From Paenibacillus plantiphilus (lineage in GTDB: Bacteria; Bacillota; Bacilli; Paenibacillales; Paenibacillaceae), in assembly GCF_927798095.1 (NCBI RefSeq), contig NZ_CAKMMF010000017.1, forward strand, positions 1 through 64,000: a DNA stretch of 64,000 nt, read 5' to 3'. Shown in pieces: positions 17,321-27,200 of the stretch. Each line of letters begins with the position of its first letter. Within the stretch, counting starts at the first letter, position 1. Under the pieces are notes generated by a model. It was not told where the DNA came from. It made no database searches and saw only the letters and a list, made by a program, of their open reading frames with translations. Made by a program: the position numbers and the translations under genes.

Positions 17321-18790
17321 TTATGAGATGGCTGTTTCCTCGACGATGACCTTAACGAACTGGATGCTGCGATCCTCAGGTCCTTTGACCGGCAGACCGA
17401 CCTCGACATGATCGACAATATAGTCGATGTTGATCTGAGAGATGACCTCCCCAGGCAGAAGGATCGGAATGCCCGGCGGATAGACATAGATGAATTCAGC
17501 AATAATCCGGCCTGCTGATTCCTTGAACGGCACAACCTCCGTCTGCGCATAGAAGGCATCGCGCGGAGAGAGGGAGAGCTGCGGTATTTCCGGTATTTTT
17601 ACCACAAGCTCTTTCACATCATTAAGTCTGTAGTGGGATTTCGCAAGGGCGCGAAGACCTGTCAGCAGCGATTCTACTGTTTCCCTTGTGTCGCCTGGTG
17701 TAATCAAGGCAAGGATGTTGTACATGTCACTTAGCTCAACCTCGATGTTATAATGATCACGCAGCCAATTCTCCGTTTCGTATCCGGTTATACCTAGATG
17801 TCTGACGTGAACGGTCACCTTGGTCGGATCATAGTCATAGGTTGCTTCCCCGCCAAGAATCTCTTCGCCGAGGCAATACAGTCCTTCAATATTGTTAATC
17901 TCACGGCGGGCATATTGAGCGAGCTCAATCGCCTGTTCTGCTATCCGATGGCCGTTAAGCGCCAGATTGCGGCGTGAGGTATCCAGTGACGCCAATAAAA
18001 TATACGAAGTTGATGTTGAGGTAAGCATGCTTATAATGGTCTGCACGCGGAACGGATTGACACGTCCCTTGCGAACGTTCAGGACGGAGCTCTGTGTCAT
18101 CGAGCCGCCAAGCTTGTGAACGCTGGTTGCAGCCATATCCGCGCCAGCTTGCATCGCTGACATCGGCAGCTTCTCATGGAAGTGAATGAGCACGCCATGC
18201 GCTTCATCAACGAGGACGGGAATATCGTAGCTGTGCACGAGCTCCACAATTTCTTTAAGGTCCGCGCATATTCCGTAGTAAGTTGGGTTAATAACGAGTA
18301 CGCCTTTCGCATCCGGATGACGCTCCAGTGCTCTTTTGACAGAACGTGTCGTTATCCCGTGGTCGATTCCGAGATTGGAGTCGCGTGCCGGCGATATAAA
18401 GACAGGCCGTGCACCTGCGAAAATTATGGCGGACATGATGGATTTGTGCACATTGCGCGGCACGATAATTTTATCGCCAGGCGCGCATACGGACAGAATC
18501 ATTGTCATGATGGCTCCGCTTGTACCCTGCACGGAAAATAGGGTGTAGTCGGCTCCAAAGGCGTCCGCCGCCAAATTCTGGGCCTCCATAATGACACCGG
18601 TAGGCTGATGAAGATCATCCAGCGGCGCAATATTAATGAGGTCGATCGAAAACGCGTTATCTCCAATATATTCACGGAATTCAGGGTCGCTTCCCGCCCC
18701 TTTTTTATGTCCGGGAATATGAAATTGTACAGGATTATTAGCCGCATGATTCCGCAGAGCGGAGAACAGCGGGGTCCGGGTATGATCCAT
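17321..18790 (-). CDS. speA: Arginine decarboxylase, fold type I PLP enzyme
   Basis: A 489-aa PLP-dependent decarboxylase of the Orn/Lys/Arg family, close in length and sequence style to B. subtilis SpeA (490 aa), which makes agmatine for polyamine synthesis. Seen: VQFHIPGHKKGAGSDPEF, SVQGTSGAIMTM, LVDEAHGVLIHFH (PLP aspartate) and ATSVHKLGGSMTQSS with the Schiff-base lysine, then the C-terminal domain YPPGIPILLPGE. speE/speB are not adjacent, so its link to agmatine is by homology. A lysine decarboxylase-like paralogue (YaaO type) is the alternative. Confidence 0.85.
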   Translation of the reverse strand: MDHTRTPLFSALRNHAANNPVQFHIPGHKKGAGSDPEFREYIGDNAFSIDLINIAPLDDLHQPTGVIMEAQNLAADAFGADYTLFSVQGTSGAIMTMILSVCAPGDKIIVPRNVHKSIMSAIIFAGARPVFISPARDSNLGIDHGITTRSVKRALERHPDAKGVLVINPTYYGICADLKEIVELVHSYDIPVLVDEAHGVLIHFHEKLPMSAMQAGADMAATSVHKLGGSMTQSSVLNVRKGRVNPFRVQTIISMLTSTSTSYILLASLDTSRRNLALNGHRIAEQAIELAQYARREINNIEGLYCLGEEILGGEATYDYDPTKVTVHVRHLGITGYETENWLRDHYNIEVELSDMYNILALITPGDTRETVESLLTGLRALAKSHYRLNDVKELVVKIPEIPQLSLSPRDAFYAQTEVVPFKESAGRIIAEFIYVYPPGIPILLPGEVISQINIDYIVDHVEVGLPVKGPEDRSIQFVKVIVEETAIS

Positions 18791-18837
18791 TGTGCTTTAT
18801 CCCGCCTTTCCACATGATATTCGTACAAACAAGGTTG

Positions 18838-18865
18838 AGTATAGCAAAAACGGGGGGGATTGCAA
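18838..18865 (-). promoter_or_regulatory. speA: Candidate speA promoter
   Basis: Reading leftward: TTGCAA (18860-18865), 16 bp, extended TGC-TATACT (18838-18843). A poly-C tract fills the spacer. Confidence 0.5.
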
Positions 18866-18924
18866 GTAACATTTTTGTTGAGACTAAGGAATGAACGATT
18901 AGCATTTGGAAAGGAGAGCGTCAT

Positions 18925-20181
18925 ATGGAAACTCGAATGAGCTGGCCAGGCCGCAAAGTGCTTTCTTCACCATTTGTCATTCAGCTCCTTATTATTATGT
19001 TTCTCGTTGAATTTGTTAAAGGGGCGCTGCTCATTTCAATCCTCCCTGTCTATATGGGAACGTTGGGATTAACTGCGTACGCCGTTGGTTGGGCGCTGGC
19101 GCTGCAATATATTGGCGATAACGCCTTCCGCAGCCCTCTGGGATGGATTATCGACCGGATCGGCTACAGAAATGTGATGCTGTTCGGGGTCATTCTGACA
19201 TCTCTGTCCGTCGGCATTGTGTCGCTTACAACGGAGTTCGGCTGGATTGTGCTGGCGTGTGTGCTGCTCGGTGTAGGCACGTCGCCGCTCTGGCCGTGTG
19301 TCATTACAGGCGCAACAGCTGTCGGGGGAGACGCTTCAAGCGGCACAATAATGAGCGTTGTTTATATGGCCTGGCTGACTGGTGTAGGCGCCGGTCCGAT
19401 AGTCATCAATTTCTTCATCACTCAAACCTCCTATGCGCCAGCATTCCGAATACTCATTGTCATGATGGTTATCGTCGTCGCAGTGGCGCTGTTTCTGCCG
19501 GGAAGGAAGAAATCCAGAGAAATTGAAGGCCAGCTCGGCGCTGTGCCGACGGATCAGAGGATAGGGTCTGCAACATTGATGAACAGGATTAGGGACTATT
19601 TTGCCAAAGTAAGTCGTTCCCTGCATGCCAGCTGGCTGTTGTACCCGGCTATGTTTACACAGAATTTCGCGCTGGGCCTGTTGACGCCGATTCTGACTCT
19701 GTATGCCCGGACAGTCCTTCATCTGACGCCTCAGCAATATAGTATGTATCTGATTGCCGGAGGGGCAGTAACCGTGCTTGGTTTAATTCCTGTCGGCAAA
19801 TGGGTGGATCGGTATGGAACAACATGGTTTCTCCATGCCGGATTTATTATTGCTGCAGTTGCACTGCCGGTGCTCGGATATACACGCTCCTTGCCGATGG
19901 TAATGGTCATAGTTGCTCTTGTCGGCTTGGGCTACGCGCTCATCATACCGGCGTGGAATGCATTGATCGCCAAGGCGATTCCAAAGTCAGAGCGCGGAGC
20001 GGTATGGGGCTTCTTCCTCACAATAGAAGGCCTTGGCATGGTCATTGGCAGTGTTCTGTCAGGCAAGCTGTGGGATACGTTCGGCCCTCATGCGCCTTTT
20101 CTGCTGAGTGGAGCGGTGCTGACGCTCCTGTTTGTTCTTCATTTGTTCATAACAAGACGCCCGAAAGTTGTGGTACGATAA
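18925..20181 (+). CDS. MFS transporter
   Basis: A 418-aa major facilitator with about 12 predicted helices in two halves. The intracellular loop 2-3 motif appears as SPLGWIIDRIGYRN, and the second half has PVGKWVDRYG in the equivalent place. A central hydrophilic loop (about 195-225, GRKKSREIEG) separates the halves. AAGGAG eight bases before ATG 18925. A second MFS gene follows 21 bases later, so the two are probably co-transcribed. Substrate unknown; likely drug or metabolite export. Confidence 0.9.
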   Translation: METRMSWPGRKVLSSPFVIQLLIIMFLVEFVKGALLISILPVYMGTLGLTAYAVGWALALQYIGDNAFRSPLGWIIDRIGYRNVMLFGVILTSLSVGIVSLTTEFGWIVLACVLLGVGTSPLWPCVITGATAVGGDASSGTIMSVVYMAWLTGVGAGPIVINFFITQTSYAPAFRILIVMMVIVVAVALFLPGRKKSREIEGQLGAVPTDQRIGSATLMNRIRDYFAKVSRSLHASWLLYPAMFTQNFALGLLTPILTLYARTVLHLTPQQYSMYLIAGGAVTVLGLIPVGKWVDRYGTTWFLHAGFIIAAVALPVLGYTRSLPMVMVIVALVGLGYALIIPAWNALIAKAIPKSERGAVWGFFLTIEGLGMVIGSVLSGKLWDTFGPHAPFLLSGAVLTLLFVLHLFITRRPKVVVR

Positions 20182-20202
20182 TGGGGTGGAGGGAACAATG
20201 GG

Positions 20203-21387
20203 ATGAAGGACAAACGACTATTAGTAGTAATGATTATATTATTGACGACATTTATTGGATTCGGGATTATTATTCCGGTCATGCCGGAGCTTATTAAGGA
20301 AGCGAGTCCAGGCTCTGTTGAGTTTCATACTGCAATGATGCTGTCGATCTATTCTGCAGTTGCCTTTATCATGTCTCCGTTCTGGGGCGGCCTGTCCGAC
20401 CGGATCGGACGACGGCCGGTCATATTGGTCGGTGTACTTGGCTTCGCTGCCAGCTTCCTGCTGTTCGGGATCGCGGACGGCAGTCTGCCGCTTATGTACG
20501 CTTCGCGTGTGTTGGGCGGGTTGTTCTCTGGAGCTGTAGCTTCTGTAATCGTAGCCTATGTCGCGGATATTACGCCGCCTGAGCAGCGCACGAAGGGGAT
20601 GGGGCTTGTCGGCATGTCGATCGGCCTTGGCTTTACAATCGGGCCTGGATTCGGCGGCCTGCTCAGTCTGATCTCGCATAATGCGCCGTTCTATGCGTCG
20701 TCTGGACTTGCTATGATTACGTTTATTATGGCGTTCTCGAAGCTCAAGGAATCGCTTGATCCGGACAAACGAAGAGCTTCCAAGGAGCGCAAAACTTCCA
20801 GATGGCGTGCATTTACGGGCTCTGTCAAATATTTGTATGTGCTCGCGCTGTTTGTATCGTTGACTTTGGCCGGCTTGGAGGCAACGCTTCAGCTGTTCGG
20901 GATGCAACGGTTCGACGTTAGTCCGCTTGAGGTCGGTGTTATGTTTCTTATCTGTGGACTTGTCGGCGCGCTGATTCAGGGCGGCGTTGTTCGCCGCCGA
21001 ATTCGCAAGGGGCAGGAGCCGCAATACATAGCTGCAGGTCTCGTCATTTCGGCAATCGGCTTCTTCCTGCTGCTGACAGCTCATTCGTTATGGACAGCAA
21101 CCTTGTATCTGGCTATATTCGGAATCGGCAATGCGCTTATCAGGCCTTGCGTCACCTCGCTTATAACGCAGAAAACAACGGTCGGACAAGGCGTCGCCTC
21201 AGGTCTCAGCTCTTCGATGGACAGTCTTGGCCGGATTATCGGGCCGCTGTTCGGAGCCTACCTGCTGACAATTAATCTTGAGCTGCCATATTTGATCGGC
21301 GGACTATTATCGCTTGTTGCGCTCCTGCTGCTCCTGCGGTTCCGCTTCATTGACCGCAGCCGGCAAACACAAGAGTCAGCCTCTTAA
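20203..21387 (+). CDS. MFS drug/tetracycline-type efflux transporter
   Basis: A 394-aa, 12-helix MFS protein of the DHA1 group. Motif A is canonical (GGLSDRIGRRPVILVG), motif C-like glycines occur in helix 5 (GMSIGLGFTIGPGFGG), and the first helix reads TFIGFGIIIPVMPEL. These are marks of proton-coupled multidrug or tetracycline antiporters. GGAGGG precedes ATG 20203 by about ten bases. Second gene of a likely two-gene MFS unit, closed by a strong terminator; specificity cannot be inferred. Confidence 0.9.
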   Translation: MKDKRLLVVMIILLTTFIGFGIIIPVMPELIKEASPGSVEFHTAMMLSIYSAVAFIMSPFWGGLSDRIGRRPVILVGVLGFAASFLLFGIADGSLPLMYASRVLGGLFSGAVASVIVAYVADITPPEQRTKGMGLVGMSIGLGFTIGPGFGGLLSLISHNAPFYASSGLAMITFIMAFSKLKESLDPDKRRASKERKTSRWRAFTGSVKYLYVLALFVSLTLAGLEATLQLFGMQRFDVSPLEVGVMFLICGLVGALIQGGVVRRRIRKGQEPQYIAAGLVISAIGFFLLLTAHSLWTATLYLAIFGIGNALIRPCVTSLITQKTTVGQGVASGLSSSMDSLGRIIGPLFGAYLLTINLELPYLIGGLLSLVALLLLLRFRFIDRSRQTQESAS

Positions 21388-21402
21388 TCAATGTCGTATT
21401 TA

Positions 21403-21449
21403 AAAGAAGCTGCGCCCCCCGATTGATTCGTCAGGGGCGCAGCTTCTTT
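21403..21449. terminator. Bidirectional terminator between the MFS pair and tetR
   Basis: A 16-bp perfect stem: AAAGAAGCTGCGCCCC (21403-21418) and its complement at 21434-21449. The right arm reaches the tetR stop codon. Confidence 0.9.
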
Positions 21450-22116
21450 ATCGTTTCATGCCAAGACCGCGGATAATGAAATCAATGGTTGCCTCGCGTT
21501 CCAGATGGTCATCCCACACTGCGTCCTCACGTTCGCCATATAAGGTGCGAATAAGGACGTAGCCCATAACTGTTGAGGCGGTTAGACGGATGATCGTTTC
21601 TGATGGCAGCTCGACCATATTGCCATCGATCTGGAATTTCTGTACGACCTTCCGGATTCGCTCCAGCACCTTGGTGACGACGATGTTCTGGAACTGCTGC
21701 TTCAATTCGGGGTGGAACGGAATCTCCTGCAGCATAATGCGAAGGACATTCAAATTTTTCTTCATAAATTCGATACGGTTATCGATGAGTGCTCGGAGGA
21801 AGCCCTCATAGCTGTCGTACTCGGCATCCAGCACTTTGTTGAAATCCCGGAGCACGAACGGGGCGATCAGCTTTGCCATAACTGGTGCGACGATAGACAG
21901 GAGCAGATCCTTCTTCGTCTTATAATGACGGAAAATCGTTCCTTCAGCTACGCCTGCCCGCTGTGCAATTTCGCTTGTAGATGAAGCTGCATAGCCCTTC
22001 TCTGCGAACACATCGATAGCTGACTGCAATATTTTTGACTGCTTCTCTGTCATTTTATTGCCTTCGGCATCCTGCTTCAGCATCTCCTCGAACCATAGCT
22101 CTATCGTATCAGGCAT
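21448..22116 (-). CDS. TetR/AcrR-family transcriptional regulator
   Basis: A 222-aa repressor. After a short acidic lead, residues about 25-75 form the TetR helix-turn-helix: SKILQSAIDVFAEKGYAASS, STSEIAQRAGVAEGTIFRHY and KTKKDLLLSI. The C-terminal ligand domain has no recognisable ligand signature. GGAG lies about nine bases before ATG 22116; the upstream in-frame ATG at 22146 is not supported. It is the third gene of the leftward ABC-2 unit and the probable ligand of the paired palindromes at 24.0 kb, which would make the system self-regulating. Confidence 0.9.
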   Translation of the reverse strand: MPDTIELWFEEMLKQDAEGNKMTEKQSKILQSAIDVFAEKGYAASSTSEIAQRAGVAEGTIFRHYKTKKDLLLSIVAPVMAKLIAPFVLRDFNKVLDAEYDSYEGFLRALIDNRIEFMKKNLNVLRIMLQEIPFHPELKQQFQNIVVTKVLERIRKVVQKFQIDGNMVELPSETIIRLTASTVMGYVLIRTLYGEREDAVWDDHLEREATIDFIIRGLGMKR

Positions 22117-22182
22117 CTGTGATGACTCCTTTCCGCATTCCCGCATGAAATACGGATATGGTCGGCTACTATATTAGACACG

Positions 22183-22211
22183 ATCATATCATAGCGGGAA
22201 TGATTTGTTAA
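22183..22211 (-). promoter_or_regulatory. Candidate internal promoter for tetR
   Basis: Reading leftward: TTAACA (22206-22211), 17 bp, TATGAT (22183-22188). It overlaps the end of the permease gene and would give tetR a basal, operator-independent supply. Confidence 0.4.
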
Positions 22212-23227
22212 ATCGCCCGATGTTTGCGCAAGGCCAGAATATTAAGAAGTGCGAACAGCAAGGATAACCCGAGCAGAATGCCAACATTCCAGCTGATATC
22301 CGCCCAGCCCTCGCCGCGTATCATAACGCCTCGCATTGCATCAGCTCCATAGTACAGCGGCATGAAATAACTGAGCTTCTGAAGCCATGGCGCCATAGCA
22401 TCCAGATTGAACAGGCCGGAGAAGAACACCTGCGGGACGATGACCAGCGGGATGAATTGAATAATTTGAAATTCATTGCTGGCGAACGATGATAATAGCG
22501 TTCCTAAAGTGAGAGCAGTCAGTGACAGCAGCAGATTCAACAGCAGCACCAGCCAGATGGAGCCATCCATATAGAGACCTAATACATCTATTGAGAACCA
22601 TGCGATTAGAGCTGCTTGTATCAAGGTGAACAGACCAAAGCCAGTCAAATATCCAACGACGACCTCCCATCTGCGTATCGGTGTTGCAAGCAGTCGTTCC
22701 AACGTTCCGCCAGTCCGTTCGCGGAGAAAAGAAACACCTGCCAGCATGAAGACGAAGAAGAAGGAGAAGAAGCCGACTAATACCGGACCGAAGGAATCAA
22801 AGGCGTCCATCTCCTGGCTCCCATGCATATAGGCGAGGTTCGGTTGAAGTGTCTGCGCTTCCGCTTGGAATGCACGCTGGATCAGAAACTGAACGGCTTT
22901 AGTGACAGCGGGATCGCTGCCCTCAAGCAGAATAGATGGCGCGCCATTATGAAGCTGCAGGACAGCGTCGAGCTTCCCTTCCTTGAGAGCGAGCTCCGCT
23001 TCAGAAGTATTGGGATACGCAGTCAAGACTGCTTCGCTCTCGGCAAGCCGTTCGACAATGGGGGGAGGAAGCTGAACGGTGCCAATCTCTACTTGAACAT
23101 CCTGACCGCTGAAAACAAGCTTCACAAGCCCCAGTACGAGCAGTGGAGCGATGAAGAGCAGTGCAAGCGTGCGTTTGTCCCGAATGAACTGATGAATAAT
23201 CCGAATGGCCAAGGCGCGTACTCTCAT
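22208..23227 (-). CDS. ABC-2 type transporter permease
   Basis: A 339-aa membrane protein of the ABC-2 exporter class: one N-terminal helix (RDKRTLALLFIAPLLVLGL), an extracytoplasmic domain of about 130 residues, then five helices with the motif LRERTGGTLERLLATPIRRWEVVVGY typical of ABC-2 permeases. The start at 23227, right behind GGAGGAGGAG, is one base after the ATPase stop, so the pair is tightly coupled; an upstream ATG at 23266 lies inside the ATPase gene. Likely drug or peptide export under TetR control. Confidence 0.9.
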   Translation of the reverse strand: MRVRALAIRIIHQFIRDKRTLALLFIAPLLVLGLVKLVFSGQDVQVEIGTVQLPPPIVERLAESEAVLTAYPNTSEAELALKEGKLDAVLQLHNGAPSILLEGSDPAVTKAVQFLIQRAFQAEAQTLQPNLAYMHGSQEMDAFDSFGPVLVGFFSFFFVFMLAGVSFLRERTGGTLERLLATPIRRWEVVVGYLTGFGLFTLIQAALIAWFSIDVLGLYMDGSIWLVLLLNLLLSLTALTLGTLLSSFASNEFQIIQFIPLVIVPQVFFSGLFNLDAMAPWLQKLSYFMPLYYGADAMRGVMIRGEGWADISWNVGILLGLSLLFALLNILALRKHRAI

Positions 23228-23228
23228 C

Positions 23229-23972
23229 TTATTCTCCTCCTCCAAGTTTAATAAAGGCTTCTTCAATCGTGCCGCTGCCGCTGCTGACCTTCAACGCTTC
23301 GGGCGTATCGACCGCTGTCAGTTTGCCCCCGCGGATGAGCGCGAGCCGGTCACATTTCTCCGCTTCGTCCATGACATGGGTAGTGAGCAAAATTGTTGTG
23401 CCCCTTTCTCTCATCGCCCCAAGCTCCTTCCAAATCGATTGTCGAAGAACAGGGTCTATTCCTACCGTTGGTTCATCCAGCACGAGCAGCTCAGGCTCAT
23501 GGAGCAGGGCGATTGCCAGTGACAGCCGCCGTTTCATTCCTCCCGAATAAGCGGCAACGGGCTTATCCAAATCCGGCAGCAAACGAACGATTGCCATCGC
23601 ATGGTTAATCCGCTCGCTGGCTTGTTTGCCATTCAATCCGTAGAGCGCCGCGAAGAAAGCGAGATTCTGCTTCGCAGTCAGATCGTTGTACAGCGCATCG
23701 GATTGTGACATATAGCCGAATCGCTGGAGCATGCTCAGCTTGGGCATTCGCTGCCCGAGCATATGGACAGTTCCGCTATCGGCGCTGTCAATGCCGGTGA
23801 TCAGCTTGACCATTGTCGTTTTGCCAGAGCCGGAAGGTCCGAGAAGGCCGAATAGCTCGCCGCGTTCAATATTCAGCGTGATGTTATCCAGGACAATGCG
23901 GCTGCCGAATTGGCGGACGATGCCTTTTAACGCAATGACTGTCTGGCTTGAGGTGGATAGGGTTGGATTCAT
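23229..23972 (-). CDS. ABC transporter ATP-binding protein (drug-export type)
   Basis: A 247-aa ATPase with Walker A GPSGSGKTT (about 42-50), signature YSGGMKRRLS (about 138-147), Walker B LLVLDEPTVGIDP and H-loop LLTTHVMDEAE. The SGGMKRR signature and VGIDP are typical of the DrrA/NatA/ABC-2 group. AAGGAG stands about 11 bases before ATG 23972. It begins the leftward operon ATPase-permease-tetR, with operators directly upstream. Confidence 0.92.
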   Translation of the reverse strand: MNPTLSTSSQTVIALKGIVRQFGSRIVLDNITLNIERGELFGLLGPSGSGKTTMVKLITGIDSADSGTVHMLGQRMPKLSMLQRFGYMSQSDALYNDLTAKQNLAFFAALYGLNGKQASERINHAMAIVRLLPDLDKPVAAYSGGMKRRLSLAIALLHEPELLVLDEPTVGIDPVLRQSIWKELGAMRERGTTILLTTHVMDEAEKCDRLALIRGGKLTAVDTPEALKVSSGSGTIEEAFIKLGGGE

Positions 23973-24006
23973 CGAAAGGCCAGCTCCTTCTGTTTCAATT
24001 TAGTAG

Positions 24007-24020
24007 TGAGTAATCACTCA
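24007..24020. promoter_or_regulatory. TetR-type operator, copy 1
   Basis: TGAGTAATCACTCA, an imperfect 14-bp palindrome (TGAGTRA/TYACTCA) in the gap between the divergent ABC-2 and RND genes. An identical copy starts 50 bp further right. Confidence 0.75.
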
Positions 24021-24056
24021 CCATTAATATACAACAGGAAATGTTATTTTGTATAG

Positions 24057-24070
24057 TGAGTAATCACTCA
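24057..24070. promoter_or_regulatory. TetR-type operator, copy 2
   Basis: A second identical TGAGTAATCACTCA. The 50-bp centre-to-centre distance (about five helical turns) puts both on one DNA face. The sequence between them contains AT-rich promoter-like elements for both directions. Confidence 0.75.
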
Positions 24071-24234
24071 TTATTTTTAAGGGGACATGTATGCAGCTGT
24101 ACTGTGGTCGTATATTCCTCTCGGTCTTAAGACGGGGAGAAAGACTAGTCTCCAGACGTTTCAAGTGATGAAGCGGAACAGGTAAGCTGTAGCAAGGGTT
24201 ATTAAGAGATGAAATTCTGAGGGGAGAAACGGTC

Positions 24235-27200
24235 ATGCAAGGAATTACAAAATGGGCTTTTAACAATAAAGCCGCAGTGAAGATTATCGTATTAATGGCG
24301 CTCGTAATGGGGGTAATCAGCTATTACAAGCTGCCGATGGAATTTCTGCCGGAAGCGGATAATCCGATGGTAACGGTCGCTGCGATGGGACCTGGCTATG
24401 ATGCCAAATCGATGGAGAAGCAAGTGACAGAGAAGCTGGAGGAATCCCTTCAGTTCATAAAAGGAAAAAGTAGCATGGTCTCATCCTCTGGCAACGGATA
24501 TGCCAAGATTGATATGAGCTTCGATTCCAAGACAGATATGAAGGAAGCGAAGGCCGAGGTAGAGCGCGCCGTAAGCGCGGTTCAGCTGCCAGAGCGCGTA
24601 TTGCCTCCGTTCGTCGTTCAGTTCAACACCTCGATGATTCCGATCTCATGGGTAACAGTCGGATTCGAAGAGAATTTGAGCGAGGCTGATCGGGAGCGTT
24701 TGGAGAATGAAGTGGTCAATGCGTTCAAGAAAATCGATGGTGCGGGTGAAGTTGCATTAAGCGGCAGATCGATGCCTTCCGTATCGATTATTCCAAACAA
24801 TGCAAAGCTGGTTGAGAAGGGCATCCCGTTCCAAGCGTTGATGGGCGTCCTGCAAGGACGCGGCACAGCTTCGTCGGTAGGCGAGAAGGTGATTGACGGG
24901 ACGTCAGGCAACCTGACGGTGAGAGCAAACATTAATGATATCGGGACGTTGAGCAAGCTCCCGGTAGCTCCTGGCGTCAAGCTTAGCGATGTTGCGGAGG
25001 TTAAGCTGACGAATGATCAGGAAACGATAAGCAGTGTGGACGGCAAGAATGTCATCATGCTGACGATCTCCAAGAAATCGAATGCGAATGCAGTAGCTGT
25101 AGGAGATGAAGCAGCTGCTATAGTAGAACGGCTGTCAAAGGATTTTCAAGGGATAGATGAAGCTAAAGTATTGATCAGCACGGCGGAGCAAGTCGTCCAC
25201 TCGGTTAATTCCATGCTTCGCGAGGTGCTGTTAGGAGCCTTATTCGCAACCATTGTCATTCTGTTGTTCATGCGCAATTTCAGAGCGACTGTAGTTACGA
25301 TTGTATCCATCCCATTGTCGCTGGCTATTACATTGTATTTGCTTGATGTGTCCGGCATATCGCTAAATGTAATTACACTGGGCGGTGTGGCCGTTGCTGT
25401 GGGCCGACTGGTCGATGACAGTATCGTTGTGATTGAGAATATATACCGACGCCTGCAGAAGGAAGCCTTCTCTGTCACACTTATTTTGGAGGCGACGAAA
25501 GAAGTCGCAACGGCGATTACCTCATCGACGCTCGTTACTGTTGCGGTCTTCTTGCCAATGGGACTGCTTAGCGGCTCGCTTCAGGACTTCCTGCTGCCAT
25601 TCGCTTTGACCGTATCATACTCACTGTTGGCTTCCTTGCTTGTTGCGCTCACGGTCGTGCCGCTGCTTAGCGCAGTCTTCCTGCGCAATACGAAGCTGGT
25701 GGAGCATGAATCCTCGCAATGGTTCACGAAGTTCCTGACCTGGAACTTGAAATTCAAATGGGTGCCGCTTCTCGTATCCTTGCTGCTGCTGTTCGGCTCC
25801 ATTGGCGCTTACATGTCCATGCCGAAGGGAGCTATCGATTCGTCGAATGCTGCTACCTTGAATATATCGTTGGAATATCCAGATGATACGCCGCATGATT
25901 CAGTCGTAGCATCCGGCCGTAAGCTGGAGACATTTCTGAATGCGCGCAGCGATATTGATTGGGTTATGATGATGAACGGCAACAGCTCGGACAATGCCAA
26001 GTATGGCGAAGTATCATCTGCCTCAATCGTGACCTATATGGTGGACATGAAGGAAGGCGCTGACGCGGAGAAGTTATTAGAAGCGGTAAAGGCTGAACGC
26101 GTAAACTATAAAGGCGCGGAGCTGAATGCCGGAGCAGCTAATATCATGTCTGGAGGCAGCTCGACTCAGGTTGTCGTTGACATCACAGGAGATGACCCCG
26201 AGCAGCTGGCTAAGGGCGCAGAGCAAGTTATGGCTGCGATCAAGCCAATTAAAGATGTCATTAAGGTGAAATCGAATCAGGATCAGAAGAAGCCGGTCTA
26301 TACGTTCGAGATTGATCCCGCCAAGGCAAAGGGACAAGATGTAGCGATGCAGCTGCAGGGGATGCTGAACCCGATACCGCTTGGCATGGTGACGATTGAG
26401 GAGCGCGATACAGCCGTGATGCTGCTGCCTTCCATCGATCCGAAGTCAGAGGCTGATCTGAACGGTCTGATGGTCATGAGCGATCAAGGACCGGTAGCCG
26501 TATCATCAGTGGCCAAGCTTGTGAGGAGCGAGGAAGCGAGCGTCTTCTACCACAAAGACGGCAAGCTTTATATTCGAGTAACCGCAGATGTGGAGCCGAG
26601 CCAGCTGTCCATCGTCGGAACTGCAATCAGCACGAAAGTAGCCGAGCTTAAAGCGCCCGAAGGCGTAACCTATTTGATAGGCGGCGCATCCCAGCAGCAA
26701 GCTAGCGATTTTGCAGATCTGGGCATTACGATGTTGATATCCATCGGTGTCGTGTATCTTATCATGGTGATCACCTTCAAGACGATCCGCGCGCCGCTGG
26801 CGATTATGTTCTCACTGCCGCTTGCTGCAATTGGAGCGATTCTCGGACTGCTCGTATCTGGCGTTACGCCTGATTACACAGCGATGTTCGGCGGGCTCAT
26901 GCTAATTGGAATCGTCGTGACGAATGCCATCGTGCTTATCGACCGTGTAAAACAAAACGAAGAGCATATGTCCATTCGCGAAGCGCTTATCGAAGCTTCA
27001 GCAACCCGGATGCGTCCGATTATTATGACTGCTGTTGCAACGATTTCAGCGATGCTGCCGCTCGTATTCGGCACATCGGCAAGCGGCAGCATCGTCTCGC
27101 AAAGTCTGGCCATTGTTGTCATTGGCGGTTTGGCTGTAGCCACATTGCTTACACTGGTCATCGTTCCATGCATTTATGAGCTGTTCTTCTTCCGCAAGGC

